Of a DNA stretch of 64,000 nucleotides, positions 56,612 to 64,000 are shown piece after piece. The DNA comes from Sulfurospirillum diekertiae. Its GTDB lineage: Bacteria; Campylobacterota; Campylobacteria; Campylobacterales; Sulfurospirillaceae. The translations under genes and the position numbers were made by a program. The DNA lies in assembly GCF_002309535.1 (NCBI RefSeq), contig NZ_CP023275.1, forward strand, positions 1,550,001 through 1,614,000, written 5' to 3'. The first letter of the stretch is position 1. Every line of letters begins with the position of its first letter. The notes below the pieces were generated by a model. That model was given only the letters and a program-made list of their open reading frames with translations. It was not told where the DNA came from and did no database searches.

Positions 56612-57262
56612 TTAGATGCCTAATGATTGTCTTTTAAAGTACTCTTTACCCACTTTACACAATGGACATGCATTGGGTGCTTTTTTACCTCTATGAATAT
56701 GTCCACATACTTCACATACCCAAATTTCTTCTTCAGCATCCGCAAAGAAGCCATCTTCTTTCATCGCATCTTGAAGAGCTTTGTATTCACGCTCATGTTC
56801 AACTTCGACTTTACCAATGGCATTAAAAAGACGTGCAAGCTCTTTATGACCCTCATCTTCTGCTATTTTTGCAAAGCCTGGGTACATGGTTGTATGCTCA
56901 TAATTTTCACCCGCCATAGCAGCATCAAGATTTTTGAGTGTGATTTCAGTTTCAGCGCCGTCAACAAGCTTGTGATAGGCTTTAAATTCAGCTCTTGCAT
57001 GCCATTTTTCATTTTCAGCCGCTTCTCTAAAGTGACGAGAAACTGCATGCCAGCCCTCTTCTAATGCAATGTCTGCAAATAGGTCATATTTATTACGCGC
57101 TTGTGACTCTCCCGCAAATGCTTTCATCAGATTAACTGCTGTTAGGTCTTTTGTAATACATTCCATCTCTTGACCACAACAGGTAAGTTTACCACCGCCT
57201 ACATTTTGAACTTCAACTTCGTTACCACATTTACTACATTTATATGTCTCATACTGTTTCAT
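56612..57262 (-). CDS. rrc: Desulforubrerythrin (Rrc-type)
   Basis: 216 residues in three parts. An N-terminal desulforedoxin-like iron site ([17 protein letters not shown]) precedes a rubrerythrin di-iron four-helix domain ([50 protein letters not shown]). The C-terminal rubredoxin is [12 protein letters not shown] and CPLCK. This matches the Campylobacter Rrc chimera, which reduces hydrogen peroxide with NAD(P)H-derived electrons. An A+T-rich inverted repeat lies 55 bases upstream. Confidence 0.92.
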   Translation of the reverse strand: MKQYETYKCSKCGNEVEVQNVGGGKLTCCGQEMECITKDLTAVNLMKAFAGESQARNKYDLFADIALEEGWHAVSRHFREAAENEKWHARAEFKAYHKLVDGAETEITLKNLDAAMAGENYEHTTMYPGFAKIAEDEGHKELARLFNAIGKVEVEHEREYKALQDAMKEDGFFADAEEEIWVCEVCGHIHRGKKAPNACPLCKVGKEYFKRQSLGI

Positions 57263-57316
57263 TCATACTCCTTTATATTTGTGCTGAAATTCTAATACAC
57301 ACTTACTTAAATTGTA

Positions 57317-57332
57317 ATTAATTGTAATTAAT
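57317..57332. promoter_or_regulatory. Candidate PerR/Fur-type operator upstream of rrc
   Basis: ATTAATT-GT-AATTAAT, perfect 7-base arms, overlapping a tandem direct repeat of ATTGTAATTA (57311-57330), about 55-70 bases before the rrc start. In Campylobacter the rrc homologue responds to PerR and Fur. The A+T-rich inverted repeat fits that class of site. Confidence 0.5.
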
Positions 57333-57344
57333 AATTTTTATTAT

Positions 57345-57938
57345 CTATAAAATCCCTTTTTTGGTAAAAAAATCTTCGATAACTTTAGGTGCAAACGCTT
57401 TATCGTACATGTAAAGCTCCTGCCATGTTTTTCCTTCTAAAAAACTCTTTGTCTCAATCTGATATTTTTGCTTCATCACGGATACAAACTCTAAAACAGC
57501 ACTAAATAAAAGTGCGTACTGTGCAGCGGTAAATTTTTTGAGAAGATCAAACAATCGGTAATAATTGACCATCTTTTTACTCGACTCTTCACTCATGCGA
57601 AGCGACCAAATACGCCCTGCAAAATCATGTTGGTACTCAACACCACTGCGAATTTCCAGAGAAAACTCTCTAAGTCCTTTTAAAAATGTCTCTTTGGGTA
57701 AAAAATTTGCGGTATTGTGAAAGAAAAGATAGATACTAAAAAGGAAGAGATCCTCAACACAGGGTGCGTAGTTTTTGATTTCGTCGTACGTCTCTTTTTC
57801 AACGCTTAATTGCATTCGAAGATACGCTAGGTGCTTGACGCGCCAGTTATCTTTTTGCTCTGCCCTCTTCTGCCACTCGATCAATGTAGGTCTCGGTATA
57901 TCGTAACGCTCAACTAAAGGCTTGTAAGATGTCTGCAT
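57345..57938 (-). CDS. Hypothetical protein with N-terminal HTH-like segment
   Basis: 197 residues, soluble and mostly helical. Residues 5-20 (KPLVERYDIPRPTLIEWQKRA) look like a helix-turn-helix. The middle has hydrophobic helices (CVEDLFLFSIYLFFHNTANFL) but no membrane segments. I recognise no family. A near-palindrome (57407-57414) lies near the C-terminus. It is transcribed alone. Confidence 0.65.
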   Translation of the reverse strand: MQTSYKPLVERYDIPRPTLIEWQKRAEQKDNWRVKHLAYLRMQLSVEKETYDEIKNYAPCVEDLFLFSIYLFFHNTANFLPKETFLKGLREFSLEIRSGVEYQHDFAGRIWSLRMSEESSKKMVNYYRLFDLLKKFTAAQYALLFSAVLEFVSVMKQKYQIETKSFLEGKTWQELYMYDKAFAPKVIEDFFTKKGIL

Positions 57939-58077
57939 CGCTTACTCCCAAGTCAGAATAAACTATTCTATTACATTTTTTAAAATATTTCAATATATAA
58001 GGTTTTGAAGAAGATTAAAAGGAGAAATGTATACCATTTGTTCACATTAAAAACAGATGGTATACATCAAAATGAGA

Positions 58078-59886
58078 TTAGATATGAAAGTGTTTTAGAA
58101 ACGCTGGGTTATTTTCAACCAAACCAAGCTCTATAAGGCGTTTTACCGTACATTGGTCGCAGTCAGTGTCTTTTGGCCACTCTCTCGTGTAGCCATCCAG
58201 ATCATTTTTAGTCGTTGCATCAATGCCGATGAACTCCTCTTCGATAAAAATATCGCGGAGCGCATCAATGTTATTGACCACACGCCAGATGAGCATATAG
58301 GCATTATCCACGCTATTGCCCTCTTTATCCACTACGATCAAAAGTTTCATATACTCACTTAAAGGCTTAAGTGCTTCATACACCTCTTTACCTGCCCTCT
58401 TCTTATGAATGGTCATAACGGTAATGGGTGTTTTTGTTTCTGTTTTATACTGTTTAAGGGCAATGACTTCTGGAACCAAGGTTGTCACTTTTAAAAGAAG
58501 GTCACGATCGCTCAAAATGGTTTTAGAAGGCGCATCGATCACACCACCGGTACAATCCACACCCAATTTTCCGCCAAACAGCGCATTGGGAGAAGCGTGA
58601 TCAAGTGCGTCGCACACACCTTCACTGATGAGTAAACGTTTGGCATTGATGCGATTGAGAATGTAATCACTCAATTTGTCATAATCATCAAGTTCTGGTG
58701 CATTTTCACCCACAAAAATCGCATGTTTGACAAAGCTCATCTGCCCAACACCCCAAAACGCGTGCATAAACTGTTTGGCATGTCCTGGGTAAAGTACATT
58801 CATCTTGGCTAAAATAAAGTTATGAAACACGCCATTTTCAGGCATATTATAATCAATCAAATCGGGTGCAGTCGTTTTTAACAGTGGTAAAAAAATACGC
58901 TCTGTCGCCCAGCCCATGTATTTATCTTCAAGTGGCGGTTTGCCCACAACAGTGGCTTGATAGACTGGTTTTTCTTTACATGTAATGCACGTCACATCCA
59001 TCACAGGATACGGCTCTTTAAGCGTGTAGTAGCCTGTGTGGTCACCAAAAGGCCCTTCGATCTCCATCTGACTAGGATCAACCCACCCCTCAATGACAAT
59101 GTCTACATCTTCAGGTACGTAAATGGGATTGGTCAAGGATTTTACCAAACGAGCGTTTTTATCTTTGATAAAACCATAGAGTAAGAGTTCAAACATCCCA
59201 ATCGGCATCGGCGCTTGTCCGCACCAAATATAGAGAGGATCACCACCAATTCCAATGCTCACAGGCATTTTTTTACCCGCTTTTTGGTACTCATGGAAAA
59301 AATGCGCACTATCTTTGTGAATTTGCCAGTGCATACCCAAACGGTTTTTATCGTACACTTGCAAACGGTACATGCCTAGATTTTGTTTGGTGCCATCCAA
59401 ACTTTGTGTATAGACTTGCCCCATCGTAATAAAAGGGCCGCCATCTTCGCTCCATGTGGTTAAAATCGGAAAATCATACAGATTTGGCGCATCATACACC
59501 TTCGTTTGACAAACACCTTTGCCTTTTAGACGCTTTGGAAGCGCATTTTTAAGATTGAACAGTGTGCCAAGCATGCCCATTTTGTCCATAAACGATGTAG
59601 GTGGTTTCATGTGCATCAATGCTTCGATCTGCTTTGCCACTACATTGGGATTTTTACCAAAAATAAGCTCGGTCGCTTTGGTCGAACCAAACACGTTCAT
59701 CAAAACGGGGATATCAAAGCTTTTTCCAAGTCTTTTGCTCACGGGTTTTGTAAAGAGAAGTGCTTTAGAATCTTCTTTTTTAACCTCAATATACGCTAAA
59801 TGCGGGATTTCTAAGTCAATATCAAGCTCGTCATCGATAACACGTAAAAGATCGTTTTGGCGTAAAAGCTCAATGATTCTCTGCAT
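58078..59886 (-). CDS. UbiD-family decarboxylase (menaquinone biosynthesis type)
   Basis: 602 residues. UbiD enzymes use the prenylated FMN made by UbiX (6206-6733) to decarboxylate aromatic or unsaturated acids. Blocks include VLMNVFGSTKATELI, GGDPLYIWCGQAP, EGPFGDHTGYYTL with the conserved Glu of the E-x-P-x-G-D motif, and GVDCTGG. The length fits the long group found in menaquinone (futalosine) pathways of Campylobacterota. Exact substrate not proven. It lies 9 bases after hemC, with a near palindrome copy at 58976-58985 (CITCKEK). Confidence 0.87.
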   Translation of the reverse strand: MQRIIELLRQNDLLRVIDDELDIDLEIPHLAYIEVKKEDSKALLFTKPVSKRLGKSFDIPVLMNVFGSTKATELIFGKNPNVVAKQIEALMHMKPPTSFMDKMGMLGTLFNLKNALPKRLKGKGVCQTKVYDAPNLYDFPILTTWSEDGGPFITMGQVYTQSLDGTKQNLGMYRLQVYDKNRLGMHWQIHKDSAHFFHEYQKAGKKMPVSIGIGGDPLYIWCGQAPMPIGMFELLLYGFIKDKNARLVKSLTNPIYVPEDVDIVIEGWVDPSQMEIEGPFGDHTGYYTLKEPYPVMDVTCITCKEKPVYQATVVGKPPLEDKYMGWATERIFLPLLKTTAPDLIDYNMPENGVFHNFILAKMNVLYPGHAKQFMHAFWGVGQMSFVKHAIFVGENAPELDDYDKLSDYILNRINAKRLLISEGVCDALDHASPNALFGGKLGVDCTGGVIDAPSKTILSDRDLLLKVTTLVPEVIALKQYKTETKTPITVMTIHKKRAGKEVYEALKPLSEYMKLLIVVDKEGNSVDNAYMLIWRVVNNIDALRDIFIEEEFIGIDATTKNDLDGYTREWPKDTDCDQCTVKRLIELGLVENNPAFLKHFHI

Positions 59887-59895
59887 TATTTCCCT

Positions 59896-60840
59896 TTAAA
59901 AGATTTCATTCAGTGCAATGTGTTCGGCACGTTCCAAAAGCGCTTTAGCCCCTCTATCAAGCACTTTTTGCGCTAAAGCTTTACCAACAGTTGCATACTC
60001 TGTGCGTGTTGTTGTTATCTCTTCTTTAAGCATTTCCGAACCATCAGGAAGGCCAATAATCGCTTTTACATGTAAAGCATCGCCACGTAGTTCTGCATTC
60101 ACACCAATAGGCACTTGACAGCCACCTTCAAGGATCGTCACAAAGTCGCGCTCAACGCGGGTTTCGATGATGGCATCTTCGTCGTTAAGTACCGAAACCA
60201 AACGTTCCACTTCGGCATCACAGACAATTTCAATACCAAGCGCCGCTTGACCCGAAGCAGGGATCATCACCTCTTTTGAAATCGGTGCAAAGTGTGTGAC
60301 TTCACTGGCAAGCCCCAAACGGTTTATACCAGCACTTGCCAAGATAATTGCATCAAATTCGCCCTCTTTGAGCTTGCGAATCCGTGTATTGACATTACCT
60401 CGTAGATTTTTAATCACAAAATCAGGACGAAGTTTTAACAGTTGCATTCGACGTCTTAAACTCGTTGTTCCAACCACAGCACCTTGAGGCAATTCCTCTA
60501 ATGAAGCATATTTTTCAGAAAGCATAGCATCACGGACATCTTCACGTTTGGTAATGACACCCAGTTTAAGCCCTTGTGGAAACTCCATCGGAACATCTTT
60601 CAGACTATGAACGGCAATGTGCGCTTCACCCCTCAGCATCGCCTCTTCAAGCTCTTTCGTGAAAAGTCCTTTGCCTCCTATTTTTGCTAAAGCAACATCT
60701 AAAATTTTATCGCCTTTGGTCATCATAATAGAGAGTTCGACCTCAAGCCCAGGGTGCGCTTTTTCAAGTTCCGCTTTGACATGTTCGGATTGCCAAAGGG
60801 CAAGTTTACTTCCACGGGTTGCAATAATTAGTTTTTTCAT
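59896..60840 (-). CDS. hemC: Hydroxymethylbilane synthase
   Basis: Porphobilinogen deaminase for haem and related tetrapyrroles, 314 residues. Blocks: [52 protein letters not shown] and NTRIRKL. The dipyrromethane-bearing cysteine is in [14 protein letters not shown]. The exact palindrome at 60065-60076 is read as DALHVKAI. It overlaps the dsb-type gene by 4 bases and sits next to ubiD as in Campylobacter. Confidence 0.96.
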   Translation of the reverse strand: MKKLIIATRGSKLALWQSEHVKAELEKAHPGLEVELSIMMTKGDKILDVALAKIGGKGLFTKELEEAMLRGEAHIAVHSLKDVPMEFPQGLKLGVITKREDVRDAMLSEKYASLEELPQGAVVGTTSLRRRMQLLKLRPDFVIKNLRGNVNTRIRKLKEGEFDAIILASAGINRLGLASEVTHFAPISKEVMIPASGQAALGIEIVCDAEVERLVSVLNDEDAIIETRVERDFVTILEGGCQVPIGVNAELRGDALHVKAIIGLPDGSEMLKEEITTTRTEYATVGKALAQKVLDRGAKALLERAEHIALNEIF

Positions 60841-61697
60841 TTAGACTCTTTTATAAATTTTCTATAACTTCGTTTTGTATCATCTTTTTTGCCATCAAGG
60901 TAAATGGTTGGAGTGCCATTAACCATCAAAGCATTGGCTAATTCTTGATCGCTATTGAGTTGTTTAAGAATATGGGGTTGGTTAATTTGCTCAATCGTAA
61001 AATTTTTATTTAATGCTTTGTTGAAAATATCTAAAATTGCTTTTTCATCCGTCTCTTTAATATCAAAAAATTCTTTATAGACTTTTTTGACAATTTCATG
61101 ATCACCCTTCTCTTCTGCAAAAATCATTGCTTTGACGAGTGTTGGAGATGCTGGATGGATATTCAGTGGAAAATGGTAATAAAAAAGTGCAAATGTTTCA
61201 GGATATTTCTGTACATCGGCAAGAACTTCTGGGACAAAATCCATACAGAAAGGACACGATGGATCACTAAATACAACGATTTTATGAGGTGCATTAAGAT
61301 TGCCTGCTAAAAGATGCTCTTTATTGTAGGCAGAGGCATCCATATCAAGCGAATAACTCCCCTTGACGCTTCGACCGTTGTTCAGATTTGTAAAATCCTT
61401 ACTCAAGATTTTTCCATTGGTAAAGACCATATCATTGACGGAGAGTTTTTTACCCTCTTGCTTGACTAAATTAAGATCAATACGCACAAAATAGACCATC
61501 CAGTCAGGCATCTCTTTCATCGCTTCTTTTTTGAGAATAACAACTTTATCAAACGTATAATTTTCATTCGGAACAATGGCTTTTTGTAAAAATGTCGTGA
61601 CTTTTGTGTCAAGATCAGCATTTGCATCTGCGGCAAAAAGTGAAAAACTACTTAAGGTGATTAGTGTCGTCAATAACTTCAACATCAATGATCTCAT
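60837..61697 (-). CDS. Periplasmic thiol:disulfide protein, DsbC/DsbG-like
   Basis: 286 residues from the ATG at 61697, picked because GGAAGGAAAAAAAG precedes it (an upstream ATG would put the start deeper in fxsA). Signal peptide [19 protein letters not shown]; thioredoxin-fold domain with CPFC in [13 protein letters not shown] and cis-proline in [11 protein letters not shown]. It probably assists disulfide formation or isomerisation, or keeps haem-pathway cysteines reduced. It overlaps fxsA by 50 bases in another frame, unusually long for these compact operons. Confidence 0.8.
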   Translation of the reverse strand: MRSLMLKLLTTLITLSSFSLFAADANADLDTKVTTFLQKAIVPNENYTFDKVVILKKEAMKEMPDWMVYFVRIDLNLVKQEGKKLSVNDMVFTNGKILSKDFTNLNNGRSVKGSYSLDMDASAYNKEHLLAGNLNAPHKIVVFSDPSCPFCMDFVPEVLADVQKYPETFALFYYHFPLNIHPASPTLVKAMIFAEEKGDHEIVKKVYKEFFDIKETDEKAILDIFNKALNKNFTIEQINQPHILKQLNSDQELANALMVNGTPTIYLDGKKDDTKRSYRKFIKESK

Positions 61698-62073
61698 CTT
61701 TTTTTCCTTCCGTAAAATATTCAGTAGAACTGTTCTCATCTTTTACATGTAAAAATTTTGAAGCAAACAGTGTCACAATAGAGCTAAATTGCAACAAAAG
61801 TCCTACAATATCGCCTAAAAAACCTGGCAAAATTAGCAAAATTGCACCTACAATGGTCCAAAGATTCAGTCGTTGAAAAGATTCAATGCTAATCTCTCCT
61901 TGCATCAGGGCATTAAGGTTTTGCATCAGTGTAATACGCATATTTGCAAGTAAAATAAACCCGAGTACAGCAGATACGACAAGCTCAATAAACGTTGCAA
62001 ATGCGCCTATAGCAGAAGCAATATTGACACTTACCATGACCTCTAAGAAGAGATAGATTAAAAAATATTTCAC
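61648..62073 (-). CDS. FxsA-family membrane protein
   Basis: 141 residues with about four hydrophobic segments ([60 protein letters not shown]) and a charged tail. Conserved block [15 protein letters not shown] is the FxsA signature. In E. coli FxsA relieves F-plasmid exclusion of phage T7; otherwise it is an inner-membrane protein of unknown function. It overlaps proS by 4 bases and the dsb gene by 50. The exact palindrome at 61742-61753 gives KFLHVKDE. Confidence 0.85.
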   Translation of the reverse strand: MKYFLIYLFLEVMVSVNIASAIGAFATFIELVVSAVLGFILLANMRITLMQNLNALMQGEISIESFQRLNLWTIVGAILLILPGFLGDIVGLLLQFSSIVTLFASKFLHVKDENSSTEYFTEGKKDEIIDVEVIDDTNHLK

Positions 62074-63773
62074 GCTAAAAATTCCTTGAGTTTAAAAAGA
62101 GCTTCCTCTTTTTTAACAACGGTTTTTTCCAATGTCTTACGCTCAACAATTTCAACAAAACCCTCTTCAAGCTCTTTACCAACAATCAGTGCATATGGAA
62201 GACCAATGAGTTCATAATCTTTCATTTTAAAACCAAAACGTTCATTTCGATCATCTAAAAGAACACTGTAACGCTCTTTTTTCAAGGCATTATACAGTTC
62301 TTCTGCATAGTTATTTTGTGCTTCATCTTTGACATTGGAAACAATAATATCAAGCAAATAAGGCGCTGTTTGTTTATTCCAAATACACCCTTTTTCATCA
62401 TGGCTTGCTTCAATCATTACCGCGACCAAACGACTCACACCAATGCCATAGCATCCCATATAAAACGGTTGTGCTTTACCATTTTTATCTAAGAATGTCG
62501 CACCCATCGCTTTAGCGTATTTTTGTCCCAGTTGGAAAATGTGCCCTACTTCAATGCCTTTGGTAACGCCTAGTTCACCGCCACAACAAGCGCATTTGTC
62601 ACCCGCCTTGACACTCGCAAGGTCTTTGTAGCGATCTTCGTTGAAGTTAAACATGGAGACACCTACCATGTGAAAGTCTGTTTCATTGGCACCACAGATA
62701 ATATTTTTAGCCTCTTTAAGTTCTAAATCTATGTAAAATTTTACACATTCTAGTCCGACAGGTCCAATAAAACCTGCTTTGAGCCCTGCACGTTCAACCT
62801 CTTCTAAAGAAGCGTCTAAAAGATCAAGTGCACCACAGGCATTTTGTGCTTTGGTCTCTTGAAGCTCATCATTGCCTCTAACAAAGAAAACAACCACCTC
62901 TTCTTTATCCACATAGACCGCTTTTTTTACTACCGCTTTAATGCTGTAGAACGGATCGACTTTAAAGAAATTACAGACATCGTCAATGGTTTTCATATCA
63001 GGCGTTTTAAATTTGGAAAGATTCGCTTCAGGAGCTTCAGATGGGGCAAGTTTAGGAGCACGTTTTGCCGCTTCGATATTGGCAGCATAGGAGCATTTTT
63101 GACAGACAACAATGTCATCTTCACCATTTTGTGCCAATACCATAAACTCTTTACTACCACTACCGCCAATGGCACCGCTATCAGCATCTACCGCTCTAAA
63201 ATCGAGCCCTAAACGCGTAAAGATTTTGGTGTAGGTCTTTTCCATCACATCAAACTCTTTTTTCATACACGCTTCATCTTCATGGAAACTATAACCATCT
63301 TTCATCGTAAACTCACGACCTCGCAGAAGTCCAAAACGAGGACGTGCTTCATCACGGAATTTGGTGGTAATTTGGTACAAATGCAGTGGTAATTGTTTAT
63401 AGCTATTGATGCGGTTGCGAACAATATCCACCACTACCTCTTCATGGGTTGGCCCTAAAACAAATTCATTCTCTTTTCGATCTTTAAAGCGACACAACTC
63501 TTTGCCAAAAACATCATAACGTCCACTTTGTTTCCACAGTTCTGCAGGAGTGACCACATCCATTTGGATCTCTTGCGCACCCGTTTCATCCATCTCTTCT
63601 TTAACAACATTTTTAATTTTATCAAAAACGATTTTTCCCATCGGCAAAAAGTTATACAATCCGCTACCTACTTGAGAGATAAAACCACCACGCACCAAAA
63701 ATTGATGGCTCGGAAGTGTTGCATCTTTAGGCGCATCCTTGGTTGTTGGTGCATATAATTTTGAAAACTTCAT
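62070..63773 (-). CDS. proS: Prolyl-tRNA synthetase
   Basis: Class II synthetase, 567 residues, of the bacterial ProS type with an insertion (editing) domain between motifs 2 and 3 (about 220-400). Motif 2 region: [21 protein letters not shown]; motif 3: [14 protein letters not shown]-terminus [20 protein letters not shown] is typical. It overlaps hemA by one base and fxsA by 4, inside the hemA-proS-fxsA-dsb-hemC-ubiD cluster. Confidence 0.95.
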   Translation of the reverse strand: MKFSKLYAPTTKDAPKDATLPSHQFLVRGGFISQVGSGLYNFLPMGKIVFDKIKNVVKEEMDETGAQEIQMDVVTPAELWKQSGRYDVFGKELCRFKDRKENEFVLGPTHEEVVVDIVRNRINSYKQLPLHLYQITTKFRDEARPRFGLLRGREFTMKDGYSFHEDEACMKKEFDVMEKTYTKIFTRLGLDFRAVDADSGAIGGSGSKEFMVLAQNGEDDIVVCQKCSYAANIEAAKRAPKLAPSEAPEANLSKFKTPDMKTIDDVCNFFKVDPFYSIKAVVKKAVYVDKEEVVVFFVRGNDELQETKAQNACGALDLLDASLEEVERAGLKAGFIGPVGLECVKFYIDLELKEAKNIICGANETDFHMVGVSMFNFNEDRYKDLASVKAGDKCACCGGELGVTKGIEVGHIFQLGQKYAKAMGATFLDKNGKAQPFYMGCYGIGVSRLVAVMIEASHDEKGCIWNKQTAPYLLDIIVSNVKDEAQNNYAEELYNALKKERYSVLLDDRNERFGFKMKDYELIGLPYALIVGKELEEGFVEIVERKTLEKTVVKKEEALFKLKEFLA

Positions 63774-64000
63774 TACTTAACTCCCATTTGGTATTCACAT
63801 TTATACATATTCATTCGTTTGGTTTGATCTTCATTAATGTTAAAAATATATTGAACCGCTTGTACAATCGTATCGGCTTCAGGTTTTTCCGCGACTTCTT
63901 TGAGGTTTTTAGTGGGTGAGTGTAAAAAAGAGTTAAATGCATGATGCAAGAGTTTTTCTACCTGCTCTTGCAACTCTTCAGGAATATACCCTTTTTTCAC
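63773..64000 (-). CDS. hemA: Glutamyl-tRNA reductase HemA, C-terminal part (truncated by window edge)
   Basis: The last 75 residues read [35 protein letters not shown] and end [10 protein letters not shown], the C-terminal dimerisation helix and tail of glutamyl-tRNA reductase. The gene continues past base 64000. The apparent GTG at the edge is internal. The position before proS and near hemC agrees with the Campylobacter tetrapyrrole cluster. The catalytic domain is outside the window. Confidence 0.8.
   Translation of the reverse strand: MKKGYIPEELQEQVEKLLHHAFNSFLHSPTKNLKEVAEKPEADTIVQAVQYIFNINEDQTKRMNMYKCEYQMGVK

Noticed and set aside
56423..56623. 66-codon plus-strand frame
   Set aside because: It runs through the hairpin and T-run of a terminator, has no ribosome site and no recognisable pattern.

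Overview
The window reads as a contiguous piece of a Campylobacterota (Epsilonproteobacteria) chromosome, most likely Sulfurospirillum or a close relative. The reasons are family content and gene order. There is a flgA-ubiX-coaD-tmk-hisS-speA-cysE string and a hemA-proS-(fxsA-dsb)-hemC-ubiD string, both as I remember them from Campylobacter. There are also XerH, BioV, desulforubrerythrin (Rrc), a COG3400 TrkA-like protein and a protease-dead FtsH relative, all typical of that phylum. The genus is an inference.

Layout. 1-1128: 5' part of anfD (iron-only nitrogenase alpha chain), cut by the window edge, first gene of its transcription unit. 1385-7723: one long minus-strand operon, headed by a consensus promoter and tRNA-Gly(GCC), running flgA to cysE. 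7795-12007: chemoreceptor, moeA, murA. 12111-14861: a PilZ protein and a lone AbiH-type phage-defence gene. 14869-18884: larA-larC-larE-larB for the nickel-pincer enzyme LarA. 19130-22124: two-subunit class I fumarase and a DASS dicarboxylate transporter. 22252-26004: a two-component system whose kinase gene is split by a complete IS5-family element. 25994-32380: MFS transporter, SixA, CorA, XerH, Tgt, COG3400. 32425-38802: tight aroB-mscS-mtaB-ftsH-like-bioV-thioredoxin operon. 38914-43256: small genes, LLM oxidoreductase, pseudouridine synthase, PoxB. 43463-46556: tRNA-Gln(CUG), DinB, FrnE, AraC regulator, HemJ-like. 46645-52210: TetR-controlled TolC/adaptor/RND efflux operon. 52432-57938: porin-like protein, small ORFs, a soluble FIST chemoreceptor, Rrc. 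58078-64000: ubiD, hemC, dsb, fxsA, proS and the 3' end of hemA.

The most striking feature cuts across all genes: the palindrome CTTTACATGTAAAG. I counted 20 exact copies of the 12-base core TTTACATGTAAA and about 10 more of the 10-base core by eye. Uniform base composition predicts far below one. It sits in coding and intergenic DNA alike. In genes it reads as Leu-His-Val-Lys or Phe-Thr-Cys-Lys, and twice it supplies the stop codon. It is missing from the fumarate-sensing/IS region and from the RND operon, which may be later arrivals. It looks like a genome-wide architectural or DNA-identity signal comparable in kind to HIP1 or uptake sequences.

Other points of note: an alternative-nitrogenase gene without anfH upstream; an in-frame, perfectly reversible IS insertion in a sensor kinase; flgA with no normal start codon outside the tRNA in front of it; and a strong plus-strand hairpin with a T-tract where no plus-strand gene is visible.
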